NCBI GenBank assembly: GCA_910587465.1 | Contig: CAJUMS010000002.1 | Span: 1 to 31,642 of the forward strand | Origin: an uncultured Oscillospiraceae bacterium | Lineage (GTDB): Bacteria > Bacillota > Clostridia > Oscillospirales > Ruminococcaceae | Direction: 5' to 3' | DNA: 31,642 nucleotides | Shown here: in pieces, positions 14,770 through 23,086 of the stretch | How the letters are laid out: the number at the start of each line of letters is the position of its first letter | Position numbering within the stretch: position 1 is the stretch's first letter | The notes under the pieces: generated by a model | The model's input: the letters and a program-made list of their open reading frames with translations, nothing else | What the model was told of the DNA's origin: nothing | Databases searched by the model: none | Made by a program: the position numbers and the translations under genes

Positions 14770-17135
14770 TTGATAAAACATTATTAAAGAACGATTTCGA
14801 GGACATTCTGCGCGATTCCCACATACAGGGAAAACAGCGCACGCACGCACAGCTTCACGATGCGCTTTCACGCGCGGTAATGAAACAGGCCGTGCCGATG
14901 ATGAGCTGCTCCGCACCACGCGGCAGGAGCGCGTCTTATCTGTCGATGGAGTTCCTTGTGGGACGCGCGGTGTACAACAACATCTTATGTCTCGGTCTGC
15001 ATGACTATGCCGAGGAGCTGCTGAACAGCGCGGGCGGCAGTCTCAGCGACCTTGAGGAGATCGAGGATGCGGCTCTCGGAAACGGCGGTCTGGGCAGACT
15101 TGCGGCGTGTTTTCTTGACAGCGCGGCGACTATGAAGCTCCCGCTCAACGGCTACGGCATTCGCTACAAATACGGGCTTTTCAAGCAGACTATCGAGGAC
15201 GGTTTTCAGCGTGAGTACGCGGACGACTGGACTAAATTCGGCGACCCGTGGAGCAGACGAGTCGACGACGACACGGTGATAATTCACTACTCATCGGGCA
15301 ATGTCAAGGCAGTGCCTTACGATATGCCGATATTCGGCTACAAGAACGACTTTTCCGGCACCCTGCGCCTGTGGCAGGCGGAACCGATAAACGCGTTCGA
15401 CTTTGATGCGTTTAACCGCCAGGATTATTTTGTGGCGGCTAAGGGACAGATAGAAGCTGAGAACATCTCCGGTACGCTCTACCCCAACGACGACGCACGT
15501 CCCGGAAAGATACTGCGTTTGAAACAGGAGTACTTCTTCAGCGCCGCGTCTATGGCTGACTTGGTGAGAAAACACCTCGCGGCCGGACGCGACATTTACT
15601 CGTTCGCGGATTACAATACCGTTCAGCTCAACGACACTCACCCCGTTATCTCCATTCCCGAACTTATTCGCATACTTGTTGCCGAGCGGAACGTTCCGTT
15701 TGCGAAGGCGCTCGGGATCGCCGAAAAGACCTTCAATTACACCAACCACACCATTATGGCTGAGGCACTCGAGAAGTGGGACTGCGGCATAGTCGAGGAG
15801 CTGCTGCCCGAGGTCTACGCAATGATACTGCGCATCAACGACGAGTTCATTTCGGATATGTATCGCCGCGGCATTCCGCGTGACAAGATCGAGACCATGC
15901 AGCCCGTTTCCGGCGGAGTCGTTCACATGGCGAAAATGGCGATGTACTGCTCGCAGTACATCAACGGTGTCGCAAAGATACACACAGAGATACTCAAAAA
16001 GGACGCTCTGCCCGAGTGGTACGAGCTGTTCCCCGAGCGTTTTCAGAACAAGACGAACGGCATTACGCCGCGCCGCTGGATAGCTCTGTGCAATCCCAAG
16101 CTTTCCGATCTGATAACGAAGCTGCTCGGCGGCGAGGAATGGATAACCGATCTTCCCAGACTCCGCGAGCTGCGCAAATACGCGGACGACAAGGAAATAC
16201 TCGCGAAGTTCAACGATATCAAGTACCTCAACAAAACCGCTCTGGCAAAATATATCAAAGAGTACGAGGGCGTGGAGATCGACCCGAATTCCATGTTTGA
16301 TATTCAGGCAAAGCGCCTGCACGAGTATAAGCGTCAGCTGCTCAACGCGTTCAGCATATTGTATATTTATTATGGCATAAAGGACGGCAGCATAGCGAAT
16401 TTCGCGCCGACCACGTTTATCTTCGGAGCAAAGGCGGCACCCGGATACGTCCGCGCAAAGGCGATAATCAAGTATATCAACGAAATAGCGAAGCTTGTCA
16501 ATAACGACGAAACGATAAACGGCGCTATCAAGGTTGTTTACGTTCAGAATTACAACGTATCCTACGCGGAAAAGCTAGTCGTTGCGGCGGATATTTCCGA
16601 ACAGATATCCACAGCGGGCACGGAGGCTTCGGGCACAGGCAATATGAAGTTTATGCTCAATGGCACGATGACGCTCGGCACCTATGACGGCGCTAATGTC
16701 GAAATATGCGAGGAGGCGGGCGAGGAGAACAACTACATCTTCGGCGCGCGCGTTGAGGACCTCGCGCAGAGAATGCCGTCCTACGATCCGAGAAAGCTCT
16801 ACTCTGAAAACACACGCATTGCCAGAGTGCTGAATACGCTTATCGACGGCACGTTCTCCGACGGCGGCAACGGCTCGTTCAGAGAACTGTACTACTCGCT
16901 GCTGGACGGCGCGTCATGGCATCGCCCCGACCATTATTACCTGCTCGGCGACCTTGAAAATTACGTTCAGGCAAAGCTCAAAGCCAACAGCGATTTCTGC
17001 TTCAATCACGACGAGTTTATCAAAAAGTGCTGGCTGAATATGACGAGCGCAGGCAAGTTCAGCTCTGACCGCACTATTGCGGACTACGCGAGTGAAATAT
17101 GGAAGATCACCCCCGCGGACGGCAAGTTGAATTAA
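14766..17135 (+). CDS. glgP: Glycogen/maltodextrin phosphorylase
   Basis: This 789-residue cytoplasmic enzyme releases glucose 1-phosphate from alpha-1,4-glucans with inorganic phosphate. It belongs to the GT35 family and needs pyridoxal phosphate. The N-terminal family signature YLSMEFLVGR is near residue 58 and NGGLGRLAACFLDS near 107. The C-terminal cofactor signature is EASGTGNMKFMLNG with the PLP lysine at Lys628; the family usually has EASGTSNMK, so Ser is Gly here. Length is close to E. coli MalP (797) and GlgP (815). The start has AAGGAG 6 nt upstream. No other glycogen gene is adjacent, so it cannot be told whether storage glycogen or imported maltodextrin is the main substrate. Confidence 0.95.
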   Translation: MIDKTLLKNDFEDILRDSHIQGKQRTHAQLHDALSRAVMKQAVPMMSCSAPRGRSASYLSMEFLVGRAVYNNILCLGLHDYAEELLNSAGGSLSDLEEIEDAALGNGGLGRLAACFLDSAATMKLPLNGYGIRYKYGLFKQTIEDGFQREYADDWTKFGDPWSRRVDDDTVIIHYSSGNVKAVPYDMPIFGYKNDFSGTLRLWQAEPINAFDFDAFNRQDYFVAAKGQIEAENISGTLYPNDDARPGKILRLKQEYFFSAASMADLVRKHLAAGRDIYSFADYNTVQLNDTHPVISIPELIRILVAERNVPFAKALGIAEKTFNYTNHTIMAEALEKWDCGIVEELLPEVYAMILRINDEFISDMYRRGIPRDKIETMQPVSGGVVHMAKMAMYCSQYINGVAKIHTEILKKDALPEWYELFPERFQNKTNGITPRRWIALCNPKLSDLITKLLGGEEWITDLPRLRELRKYADDKEILAKFNDIKYLNKTALAKYIKEYEGVEIDPNSMFDIQAKRLHEYKRQLLNAFSILYIYYGIKDGSIANFAPTTFIFGAKAAPGYVRAKAIIKYINEIAKLVNNDETINGAIKVVYVQNYNVSYAEKLVVAADISEQISTAGTEASGTGNMKFMLNGTMTLGTYDGANVEICEEAGEENNYIFGARVEDLAQRMPSYDPRKLYSENTRIARVLNTLIDGTFSDGGNGSFRELYYSLLDGASWHRPDHYYLLGDLENYVQAKLKANSDFCFNHDEFIKKCWLNMTSAGKFSSDRTIADYASEIWKITPADGKLN

Positions 17136-17170
17136 ATAAAAAACAGCCGCTGTTTAAAACGAACAGCGGC
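17134..17170 (-). terminator. Terminator between convergent glgP and htpG
   Basis: Perfect 9-bp stem GCCGCTGTT (17146-17154) and AACAGCGGC (17162-17170) with a 7-nt loop. On the minus strand it is followed by TGTTTTTTATTT, a good uridine tract for htpG. On the plus strand it is followed only by CGTTATTATT, so it is weaker for glgP. Confidence 0.85.
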
Positions 17171-17184
17171 CGTTATTATTGAAA

Positions 17185-19086
17185 TTATTTCGCCATGATC
17201 TCACAAATCTTATTGGAAAATTCGACGGGATTTTCAATAGGCATACCCTCGATAAGCAAAGCCTGCGAATAGAGAATATCTGCGTATTCTCCCGCGGTCT
17301 CCTTGTCGGTCTCATAGAGAGATTTCAGCTTACAGAAAATCGCGTGGTTGGGATTGATCTCGAGTATCTTCTCGGCTTTCGCGCCCTCGCCGTTCGGCAT
17401 TGCGGAAAGAACCTTCTCCATTTCGACGGAAAGCGCACCCTCGCTGGTAATGCAGACGGGGTGATTTTTCAAACGCTGCGAAAGCTTTACCGCCTTTACC
17501 TTGCCGCTGAGCTTCTCGGTAAGGAAATCGAACAAGTCCTTGTTGTCCTCCTGCTCCTTTTTGATCTCCTCCTTTTCCTCCTCGGTCTCAAGTCCGAGAT
17601 CGTCCGCGGAAACGGACTTGTACTCTTTGCCGTCGAGGTCGTGCATCATCTGTAAGCAGAATTCGTCAACATGATCAGTGAGATAAAGTATCTCAAAGCC
17701 CTTGTCGCGGACAAGCTCGGTCTGCGGCAGGCTCTCGATACGGGAAACGCTCGAACCGCTCGCGAAATAGATATACTTCTGCTCCTCCTTCATACGTGAA
17801 ACATACTCCTCAAGGGTAGTCACGCCGCCGTTGGAGGTTTTGAACATAAGCAGATCCTGCAGATCGGCTTTGTTCATTCCGTAGCGTTCGTAGATACCGT
17901 ACTTTATCTGAGTGCCGAATGTTTCAAAGAACTTCTCATATTTCTCGCGATCGTTCTTCTGTAACTTTTTCAGCTCGTTCTTTATCGACTTTTCGATACT
18001 TTTCGCAATTATTTTGAGCTGGCGGTCATGCTGGAGCATTTCACGCGAGATGTTCAGCGACAAGTCCTCACTGTCCACAAGACCGCGCACAAAACTGAAA
18101 TAATCGGGCAGCAGGTCTGCGCACTTCTCCATTATCATTACGCCGCTCGAATACAACTGCAAGCCCTTTTCAAAATTCTTGGAATAGTAGTCGTAGGGTG
18201 CTTTTTCGGGGATATACAGAAGCGCGGAATAAGTAGCCGTGCCCTCGGTCTTGGAGTGGATATGCAGCAGCGGGTCGGTGTAGTCATAGAACTTGTCCTT
18301 ATAGAACTGATTGTAGTCCTCGTCCTTAAGCTCGGACTTCGCCTTTTTCCAGATCGGTATCTGAGAGTTGAGCGTTTCGGTGACGAGCTCTTTGTCGTAC
18401 TCCGGCTCCTTGCCGTCCGTACCCGTTCCCTCGCGGAGCTTTTCGTGCTCAACGTCCATCTTAATGGGGTAGCGGATATAGTCGGAATACTTCTTTACAA
18501 GCTCCTTTACTTTATACGGGGCGAGGAATTCGTCGTAATTCTCATCCTCGGTGTTGTCCTTTATTTCAAGAGTGATGACCGTGCCGTGATCGTCCTTTTC
18601 CGCCTCGGAGACGGTATAGCCGTCAACACCCTCGCTCTGCCACATAAATGCCATGTCCGCACCGAACGCCTTGGAGATAACGGTCACGCGCTTGGCTACC
18701 ATAAACGCGGAGTAAAAACCTACGCCAAATTGACCGATAATATCAACGTCCTCCGCCTTTTCGTTATCCTTTTTAAACGCGAACGAGCCGCTTTGCGCGA
18801 TAGTGCCGAGGTTGTTTTCAAGCTCCTCGGCGGTCATTCCGATTCCATTATCGGAGATCGTGAGCTTGCGCGCGTCCTTGTCCAATTCAAGCGTGATTGC
18901 CATATCCGAGCGCGTTACAGCCTCGGCGGAGCTGTCCTGCATCGACTTAAAGTAAAGCTTGTCCATCGCGTCCGAGGCGTTGGAGATCAGCTCGCGCAGA
19001 AATATCTCCTTATGCGTGTAGATCGAGTTGATCATCATTTCAAGCAGGCGCTTGGATTCGGCTTTGAATTCTTTTGTTTCACTCAT
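17185..19086 (-). CDS. htpG: Molecular chaperone HtpG (Hsp90)
   Basis: This 633-residue cytosolic ATP-dependent chaperone dimer belongs to the GHKL ATPase group. The nucleotide pocket is intact: RELISNASDA with Glu32 and Asn36, DNGIG with Asp79, and GQFGVGFYSAFMV (118-130) as the lid glycine motif. Length fits bacterial HtpG (E. coli 624). The ATG at 19086 has AGGAG just upstream. A GTG nine codons earlier would include that site and reach back towards the operator, so it is rejected. The gene is alone in its unit. A CIRCE element lies between promoter and start, so repression by HrcA and induction by heat are expected. Confidence 0.96.
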   Translation of the reverse strand: MSETKEFKAESKRLLEMMINSIYTHKEIFLRELISNASDAMDKLYFKSMQDSSAEAVTRSDMAITLELDKDARKLTISDNGIGMTAEELENNLGTIAQSGSFAFKKDNEKAEDVDIIGQFGVGFYSAFMVAKRVTVISKAFGADMAFMWQSEGVDGYTVSEAEKDDHGTVITLEIKDNTEDENYDEFLAPYKVKELVKKYSDYIRYPIKMDVEHEKLREGTGTDGKEPEYDKELVTETLNSQIPIWKKAKSELKDEDYNQFYKDKFYDYTDPLLHIHSKTEGTATYSALLYIPEKAPYDYYSKNFEKGLQLYSSGVMIMEKCADLLPDYFSFVRGLVDSEDLSLNISREMLQHDRQLKIIAKSIEKSIKNELKKLQKNDREKYEKFFETFGTQIKYGIYERYGMNKADLQDLLMFKTSNGGVTTLEEYVSRMKEEQKYIYFASGSSVSRIESLPQTELVRDKGFEILYLTDHVDEFCLQMMHDLDGKEYKSVSADDLGLETEEEKEEIKKEQEDNKDLFDFLTEKLSGKVKAVKLSQRLKNHPVCITSEGALSVEMEKVLSAMPNGEGAKAEKILEINPNHAIFCKLKSLYETDKETAGEYADILYSQALLIEGMPIENPVEFSNKICEIMAK

Positions 19087-19106
19087 AATTTTTCTCCTCT
19101 CTGTTT

Positions 19107-19133
19107 TTAGCACTCTGCCCCATAGAGTGCTAA
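19107..19133. promoter_or_regulatory. CIRCE operator (HrcA site)
   Basis: TTAGCACTC, nine bases, GAGTGCTAA is a perfect match to the CIRCE consensus. It starts about 5 bp downstream of the predicted htpG transcription start, the usual place for HrcA repression of groES/dnaK operons. Confidence 0.97.
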
Positions 19134-19144
19134 CTCATAATTAT

Positions 19145-19172
19145 ATTATACACCATTTGAGAAAAAAATCAA
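19145..19172 (-). promoter_or_regulatory. Promoter of htpG
   Basis: Read on the minus strand: -35 TTGATT (19172-19167), a 16-bp spacer and -10 TATAAT (19150-19145). The CIRCE operator follows immediately. Confidence 0.78.
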
Positions 19173-19187
19173 GTGACAAATCAACAA

Positions 19188-19215
19188 AAAAAGCCGTTGT
19201 TTGTCACGGCTTTTT
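19188..19215 (-). terminator. Terminator after the 19245-20194 gene pair
   Basis: AAAAAGCCGT (19188-19197) and ACGGCTTTTT (19206-19215) form a 10-bp stem with an 8-nt loop; the base of the stem supplies A- and T-runs on both strands. On the minus strand TTTTTTTGTTGA follows. It ends transcription of the upstream pair about 30 bp before the htpG promoter. Confidence 0.85.
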
Positions 19216-19244
19216 GTGCATTTTTCTGTTATAACGACAGTAAA

Positions 19245-19556
19245 TCAGTTTGCGGCACTATTTGCTTCGCTCTTTGCGTCACGTCTTTCTATCGCTTCAT
19301 TTATATCTTTAGCTATATCAAGAGCGTCGTAGATTTCTACTTGCCCGTTCTCTACCTTCTGAGGGTCAAGCTCTGCCATGTCGGCACGAATATATAACAC
19401 ATCGTCGATCATATAATACTTATCCTCCATAATATTTATCTCTATCCCACGGGGAAAAGTGGTAAAATAAATATACCATAAAATCGAATTGCCCGCGACA
19501 GCGAGTGTCAATACAGCCAACAGCACACCCAAAAGTATTTTCTTGACCTTACCCAT
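19245..19556 (-). CDS. Small membrane-anchored hypothetical protein
   Basis: This 103-residue protein has a basic start (MGKVKK), one hydrophobic segment (about 7-33), and an acidic tail of about 70 residues. It is either an N-terminally anchored extracytoplasmic domain or a secreted protein. The tail ends in charged helical sequence (DINEAIERRDAKSEANS). The start has AGGAG upstream and lies 11 bp after the secreted protein gene, so the two are co-transcribed. I do not recognise a family and propose no function. Confidence 0.7.
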   Translation of the reverse strand: MGKVKKILLGVLLAVLTLAVAGNSILWYIYFTTFPRGIEINIMEDKYYMIDDVLYIRADMAELDPQKVENGQVEIYDALDIAKDINEAIERRDAKSEANSAAN

Positions 19557-19567
19557 AAGACTACTCC

Positions 19568-20194
19568 TTATCCATACTTAACCTGCTTAGCCCAATAATT
19601 GAATGTCTCTTCGCCCTCACATTGGTCTTTATGAAAATATACGCAACATTTGCTGACATTGGGCGTCTCAGTACCATCAACAAATAAAATATACTGAACT
19701 GCAAATGAAAAAATGACTTTCCGAGGACAACTAGTCCATTCACATAAATCATCATGATATGTATGTACTGTCAGACCATAGGTGTTTTTTAATACAAATT
19801 TTGTACTGAACTGAAAAGAAGCAAATCCAACTTTTCCCGTGTCAATTTTGAAAATGGGTGTATAATCATCACGCTGATTTAAAAAAATAGCGTCCTGATA
19901 TACCTTGTCATCGGTTAAATCCACTTCTGGATTAGCTATTTGCCAAATCTCGCTATCCGCATAACTAACCGCACTGTCAACAGTTTGATTAGTCGTATCT
20001 CCAACATCTATCACCAAGCCAACCTCGCCATCAATTTCGGTATAATATTGACCATCTTCAACCCAACAATCAAAATTTCCGACACGAACTGTCTCCCTAT
20101 ATGTCTCCGTCACGTCATCGGCATAAGCCGAAGTTGTCAGCGACAACATGGCAGCGAGTGACAAAACCAGTGCAGTAATCTTTCTTTTAACCAT
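19568..20194 (-). CDS. Secreted hypothetical protein
   Basis: This 208-residue protein has a clear signal peptide: MVKRK, hydrophobic ITALVLSLAAMLSL, and a likely SPase I site after TTSAYA (about residue 25). The mature part has five cysteines and is rich in Asp, Thr and aromatic residues; it looks like a beta-rich domain (GKVGFASFQFSTKFVLKNTYG and similar alternating patterns). No known domain is recognised. Base composition is visibly more AT-rich than htpG, tag or lysS nearby, a possible sign of recent acquisition. GGAAGG lies upstream of the start. A consensus promoter precedes it with a leader of about 130 nt. Confidence 0.75.
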   Translation of the reverse strand: MVKRKITALVLSLAAMLSLTTSAYADDVTETYRETVRVGNFDCWVEDGQYYTEIDGEVGLVIDVGDTTNQTVDSAVSYADSEIWQIANPEVDLTDDKVYQDAIFLNQRDDYTPIFKIDTGKVGFASFQFSTKFVLKNTYGLTVHTYHDDLCEWTSCPRKVIFSFAVQYILFVDGTETPNVSKCCVYFHKDQCEGEETFNYWAKQVKYG

Positions 20195-20333
20195 AATAAA
20201 ACCTTCCTATTTCTCCATCAATTAAACGTCTCTAACCCCCTGAGGATTTTGGCATTGCCATACACTTTACGGGTGATGATTATTGCCTTTTCGGAAAAAT
20301 CAATCGGTAAAATAATACAATGTCTACTGTTAA

Positions 20334-20362
20334 TATTATACCATAAAACCTATAAACTGTCA
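20334..20362 (-). promoter_or_regulatory. Consensus promoter of the secreted/membrane gene pair
   Basis: Read on the minus strand: TTGACA (20362-20357), a 17-bp spacer and TATAAT (20339-20334), a perfect match to the sigma-A consensus. Predicted start near 20327. Strong basal expression is expected unless a repressor acts. Confidence 0.88.
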
Positions 20363-20433
20363 ACACTTTTGGAACAAAACTCCATTTGGAGAGAACGAAA
20401 CGTTTTTTTAATTAAAAAAGTAAGCCAAAAACT

Positions 20434-21009
20434 CTAATTCGTTTTTCTGTTATCCGAGTGACAAAAGCACGAAACGACATGATCGTCCACCATTCCCACC
20501 GCCTGCATAAACGAGTAGATTATCGTCGTGCCGACAAACTTAAAACCGCGCTTTTTCAAATCCTTGCTTATCCTGTCGGACAGCGGAGTGCTCACGGGAA
20601 CGTCGGCGAGGGTTTTCGGACGGTTGACTATCGGAGTGTTGTCGACGTAGCTCCAGATGAACTTGTCGAAGCTGCCGAATTCACGCTGAATTTCGAGAAA
20701 AGCTTTCGCATTTGTAACGGCGGCGTTTACTTTGAGTTTGTTGCGGATAATGCCCTCGTCCGCGAGCAGCTCGGCGATCTTCTTATCGCCGTACTTCGCG
20801 ACCTTTTTCGGGTCAAAGTTGTCGAACGCACGGCGGAAGTTTTCGCGCTTTTTGAGTATCGTTATCCACGACAAGCCCGCCTGCATACCCTCGAGGATAA
20901 GCATCTCGAACAGCTTGCGGTCGTCATGCTCGGGGCGACCCCATTCGGTGTCGTGATAAGCGACATAGACTAGGTCAGAGCCCGCCCATTCGCACCTGTG
21001 AAAGTCCAT
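20434..21009 (-). CDS. tag: DNA-3-methyladenine glycosylase I
   Basis: This 191-residue base-excision repair enzyme removes 3-methyladenine from alkylated DNA. It shows the Tag family start RCEWAGSDLVYVAYHDTEWG. Zinc ligands corresponding to Cys4, His17, His175 and Cys179 of the E. coli enzyme are Cys6, His19, His177 and Cys181. GLSWITILKKRENFRRAF is the helix-hairpin-helix region typical of the family. The start is ATG at 21009 with AAAGGA upstream; an in-frame ATG 10 codons earlier lies inside the preceding hairpin and is rejected. It stands alone directly behind a strong hairpin, so its promoter is not evident. A TATAAT inside the descending arm of that hairpin is a possible -10. Confidence 0.94.
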   Translation of the reverse strand: MDFHRCEWAGSDLVYVAYHDTEWGRPEHDDRKLFEMLILEGMQAGLSWITILKKRENFRRAFDNFDPKKVAKYGDKKIAELLADEGIIRNKLKVNAAVTNAKAFLEIQREFGSFDKFIWSYVDNTPIVNRPKTLADVPVSTPLSDRISKDLKKRGFKFVGTTIIYSFMQAVGMVDDHVVSCFCHSDNRKTN

Positions 21010-21022
21010 TGTGTTCCTTTCT

Positions 21023-21065
21023 ATATTATAAAAGGGCACATACGCAATATGCCCTTTTATAATAT
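21023..21065 (-). terminator. 16-bp perfect hairpin between secreted gene and tag
   Basis: ATATTATAAAAGGGCA (21023-21038) and TGCCCTTTTATAATAT (21050-21065) form a perfect 16-bp stem with an 11-nt loop. It starts 12 bp past the stop of the upstream gene. The outer half of the stem is A/T-only, so it can act as a terminator with its own uridine tract on either strand. It ends 4-5 bp before the tag ribosome binding site. Confidence 0.85.
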
Positions 21066-21077
21066 TCTAATAAAAAA

Positions 21078-21608
21078 TCAATCCATTCCAACAAAAACAT
21101 TTAGATTTATTGTGAAAGAAGATTTATTTGTATATACAGCGTTAAAATAGCGCATTGTCCGTGTTGGAATTGCATCAAGAGCCACTGCATATCCTTCAGC
21201 GTCACCGAAATACGGATTGTTCCAATTATCTTCCAAATTAGTGGAAAACGTGTATTTTTTCAACAAAGTTTTCCCATCGCCGCCAATTGTGCTTGACCCA
21301 AATAATTCAATAAGAACGGTGCCATTCCTTGTGGTCCACTCATTGTTTCGATTACAGAAACTAAACCCTGCAAAGAAATACGAGTTTGGTTCATATTGAT
21401 AGGTCGTAAGCGTATCTCCGGGGGAAAGCGTAAATGTTTTATCCAAATATACTGCTCTCGGCATGGGAATTACCTCAACGACTTCTCCTTTGGCATTGGT
21501 GATAACTCCAAAAATACCATTATTACCTATATCCTCCGCAAAAGCAGCACAAGGAATTGATGTAATGACCAAAACACAAGTTAAAACCACAGCTATAATC
21601 TTTTTCAT
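21078..21608 (-). CDS. Secreted hypothetical protein coupled to the M23-like gene
   Basis: This 176-residue protein has a signal peptide (MKKIIAVVLTCVLVITSIPCAAFA, likely cut after residue 24). The mature part is beta-rich with many aromatic, Asn and Thr residues; VYLDKTFTLSPGDTLTTYQY and TINLNVFVG suggest a jelly-roll or Ig-like fold, but this is inference. Its ATG directly follows the TAA of the M23-like gene with no base between, so the two are translated in a coupled way and probably act together at the cell surface. It is AT-rich relative to tag and lysS. No family is recognised. Confidence 0.72.
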   Translation of the reverse strand: MKKIIAVVLTCVLVITSIPCAAFAEDIGNNGIFGVITNAKGEVVEVIPMPRAVYLDKTFTLSPGDTLTTYQYEPNSYFFAGFSFCNRNNEWTTRNGTVLIELFGSSTIGGDGKTLLKKYTFSTNLEDNWNNPYFGDAEGYAVALDAIPTRTMRYFNAVYTNKSSFTINLNVFVGMD

Positions 21609-22343
21609 TTAATCGTACCTCCCGCAAATAAATCCACCCTCAACGGGTATTACGTAATCATATTCCACCGGCTCGACAACCGGCAGATTATCATAGTCTA
21701 TATCATCCCCGGGATGATAAAAAACAGGCTCGGTGTCTTGAAAACGATACAACAGCGCCGGAATAGTGGTGTGCCCCGATATATCGGAATATGCGATAAG
21801 CTGCCCCGCCTTAACAGGGTCGCCAACGCCGACCTCATAGTCCGCGCCCGTCTCAAGGTGACCGTACAGCGTATAAGCATTGTCCGCGTGCTTTATGGCG
21901 ATCACTCCGCCGAACCCGCCGTTATAGTGGTTATTGTCCGCATAGCAGACCACCCCGTCGTCTACGGCATAAACCTCGCTGCCGAGCTCCGTAGGGATCT
22001 TCTCGCGATAACCGCTATAATCGAAATCATCCGGCACATTCGCCAACGGCGGCATATGCGATCTGCTTGCCCACTCCTCGGGAGTTATGATTTTTTTCTC
22101 TTCGGCTTTGGAGATGTTCTCATCTTCCGGTATAGACTCTTCAATCAGAATTTCGGGTTCTTCAATCGGCTTTTCGGGCTCGGAAATTTTCGTAACGCTG
22201 CTCTCCGAGGAATTCATTTCGCTTGCGTTATCGGACGCCATAGGCTCGTCCGCGCCCGTTGCCTGCGCCGCTGCCGCGGCAGTAGCGCCAATGCCGAGAG
22301 CAACGACAGCAGCACATATAATTACTTTCTTGGAATTTTTCAT
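21609..22343 (-). CDS. Degenerate M23 (LytM-like) extracytoplasmic protein
   Basis: This 244-residue protein has an N-terminal signal/anchor (7-27), an acidic low-complexity stretch with Glu/Ser/Pro (32-90) and a C-terminal LytM/M23-type fold. The fold is recognised from GSEVYAVDDGVV (121-132), GGFGGVIAIKH (142-152), YTLYGHL (157-163) and VKAGQLIAYSDISG (177-190). His162 of the YGHL motif remains. The HxxxD ligand pair is absent (region 111-121), and the family's HLH is replaced by ALL (196-198). Two of three zinc-site elements are therefore missing, and it is very probably not an active endopeptidase. It may bind peptidoglycan or activate another hydrolase, as EnvC/NlpD-type proteins do. It has its own promoter. 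Confidence 0.78.
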   Translation of the reverse strand: MKNSKKVIICAAVVALGIGATAAAAAQATGADEPMASDNASEMNSSESSVTKISEPEKPIEEPEILIEESIPEDENISKAEEKKIITPEEWASRSHMPPLANVPDDFDYSGYREKIPTELGSEVYAVDDGVVCYADNNHYNGGFGGVIAIKHADNAYTLYGHLETGADYEVGVGDPVKAGQLIAYSDISGHTTIPALLYRFQDTEPVFYHPGDDIDYDNLPVVEPVEYDYVIPVEGGFICGRYD

Positions 22344-22380
22344 TTTAAAACCTCACCTTCTATTTTAATATACTATTTGT

Positions 22381-22409
22381 ATTATATCACAGGGAAAAAA
22401 ATGCGTCAA
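22381..22409 (-). promoter_or_regulatory. Promoter of the M23-like/secreted gene pair
   Basis: Read on the minus strand: TTGACG (22409-22404), a 17-bp spacer, and TATAAT (22386-22381) preceded by TGA, which gives an extended -10 (TGATATAAT). Predicted start near 22375. Confidence 0.83.
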
Positions 22410-22452
22410 TATCCAAAGATGACAAAAAAGATCCTCAGATTTTGGATAAATT

Positions 22453-23019
22453 TTACTTATACATTATCTTATCCGAATTCAGCTTATCATTAAACCCGAC
22501 CCAATACCCCAGTTGAGTGACAACGGGAATAAGCGCGTAATAGACTATCATCAACACCGGGAACATCACATCCATACCTTCAACGCGGCTTATCTGCGAA
22601 ACCAGCGCATCCGCCTGCGGGGTGAACGTCAGCACCAGCGGGTACGCGCTGCCCGAAATAAACTGATAAATCAGCAGATTGTCCTGCTCGGGGAAAAACA
22701 GCTTATTTATCAGCAGATATACTGTCGGCAGCACCGCAAACGCAAACATTATAAGCCCTACCGCTATCCAACGGTGTTTTATCAAATTATCAACACGCCC
22801 GAGTTTTACCAGACTTCGCTCCTTTACGCCGTTTTTCCACGCCGCCGTAAAGACCAGCGAAAAGAAAATGACTGCCGAAAACGCGATCGCCAGCACCTTT
22901 ACAAGCATATTGCTTCCGAAAACGAAAATCGCCATAGTCATTATCAGGCATAGAACATTGCCCAGAATGACAAAACCAATGCCTTTAAGCGTTAAAATTC
23001 CGAAGCGTTCTCTCTTCAT
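22453..23019 (-). CDS. Polytopic membrane protein of unknown function
   Basis: This 188-residue protein has four hydrophobic segments at about 12-34, 38-60, 84-105 and 150-172, and a basic N-terminus and central loop (KNGVKERSLVKLGRVDNLIKHR). The start is taken as ATG 23019 with AGAGGTG upstream; a GTG three codons earlier overlaps that site. It stands alone, upstream of the M23-like pair, with no clear promoter. I recognise no family. The number of segments would fit small clostridial membrane proteins of unknown role. Confidence 0.7.
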   Translation of the reverse strand: MKRERFGILTLKGIGFVILGNVLCLIMTMAIFVFGSNMLVKVLAIAFSAVIFFSLVFTAAWKNGVKERSLVKLGRVDNLIKHRWIAVGLIMFAFAVLPTVYLLINKLFFPEQDNLLIYQFISGSAYPLVLTFTPQADALVSQISRVEGMDVMFPVLMIVYYALIPVVTQLGYWVGFNDKLNSDKIMYK

Positions 23020-23086
23020 AGCTCTCACCTCTTGGATTTTTTGGAGTAATATTTCCGCGGAAATTGCTCACAATATTTTTGGCGAC

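Noticed and set aside
15291..16322. 343-codon frame opposite glgP
   Set aside because: It is antisense to the phosphorylase and has no domain or initiation site; an artefact of GC-biased codon positions.
18028..19110. 360-codon frame opposite htpG
   Set aside because: It is antisense to htpG with intact motifs, and low-complexity Val/Leu/Arg composition marks it as a shadow.
19087..19113. GTG start for HtpG nine codons upstream
   Set aside because: It would place the ribosome binding site inside the gene and the start codon within CIRCE.
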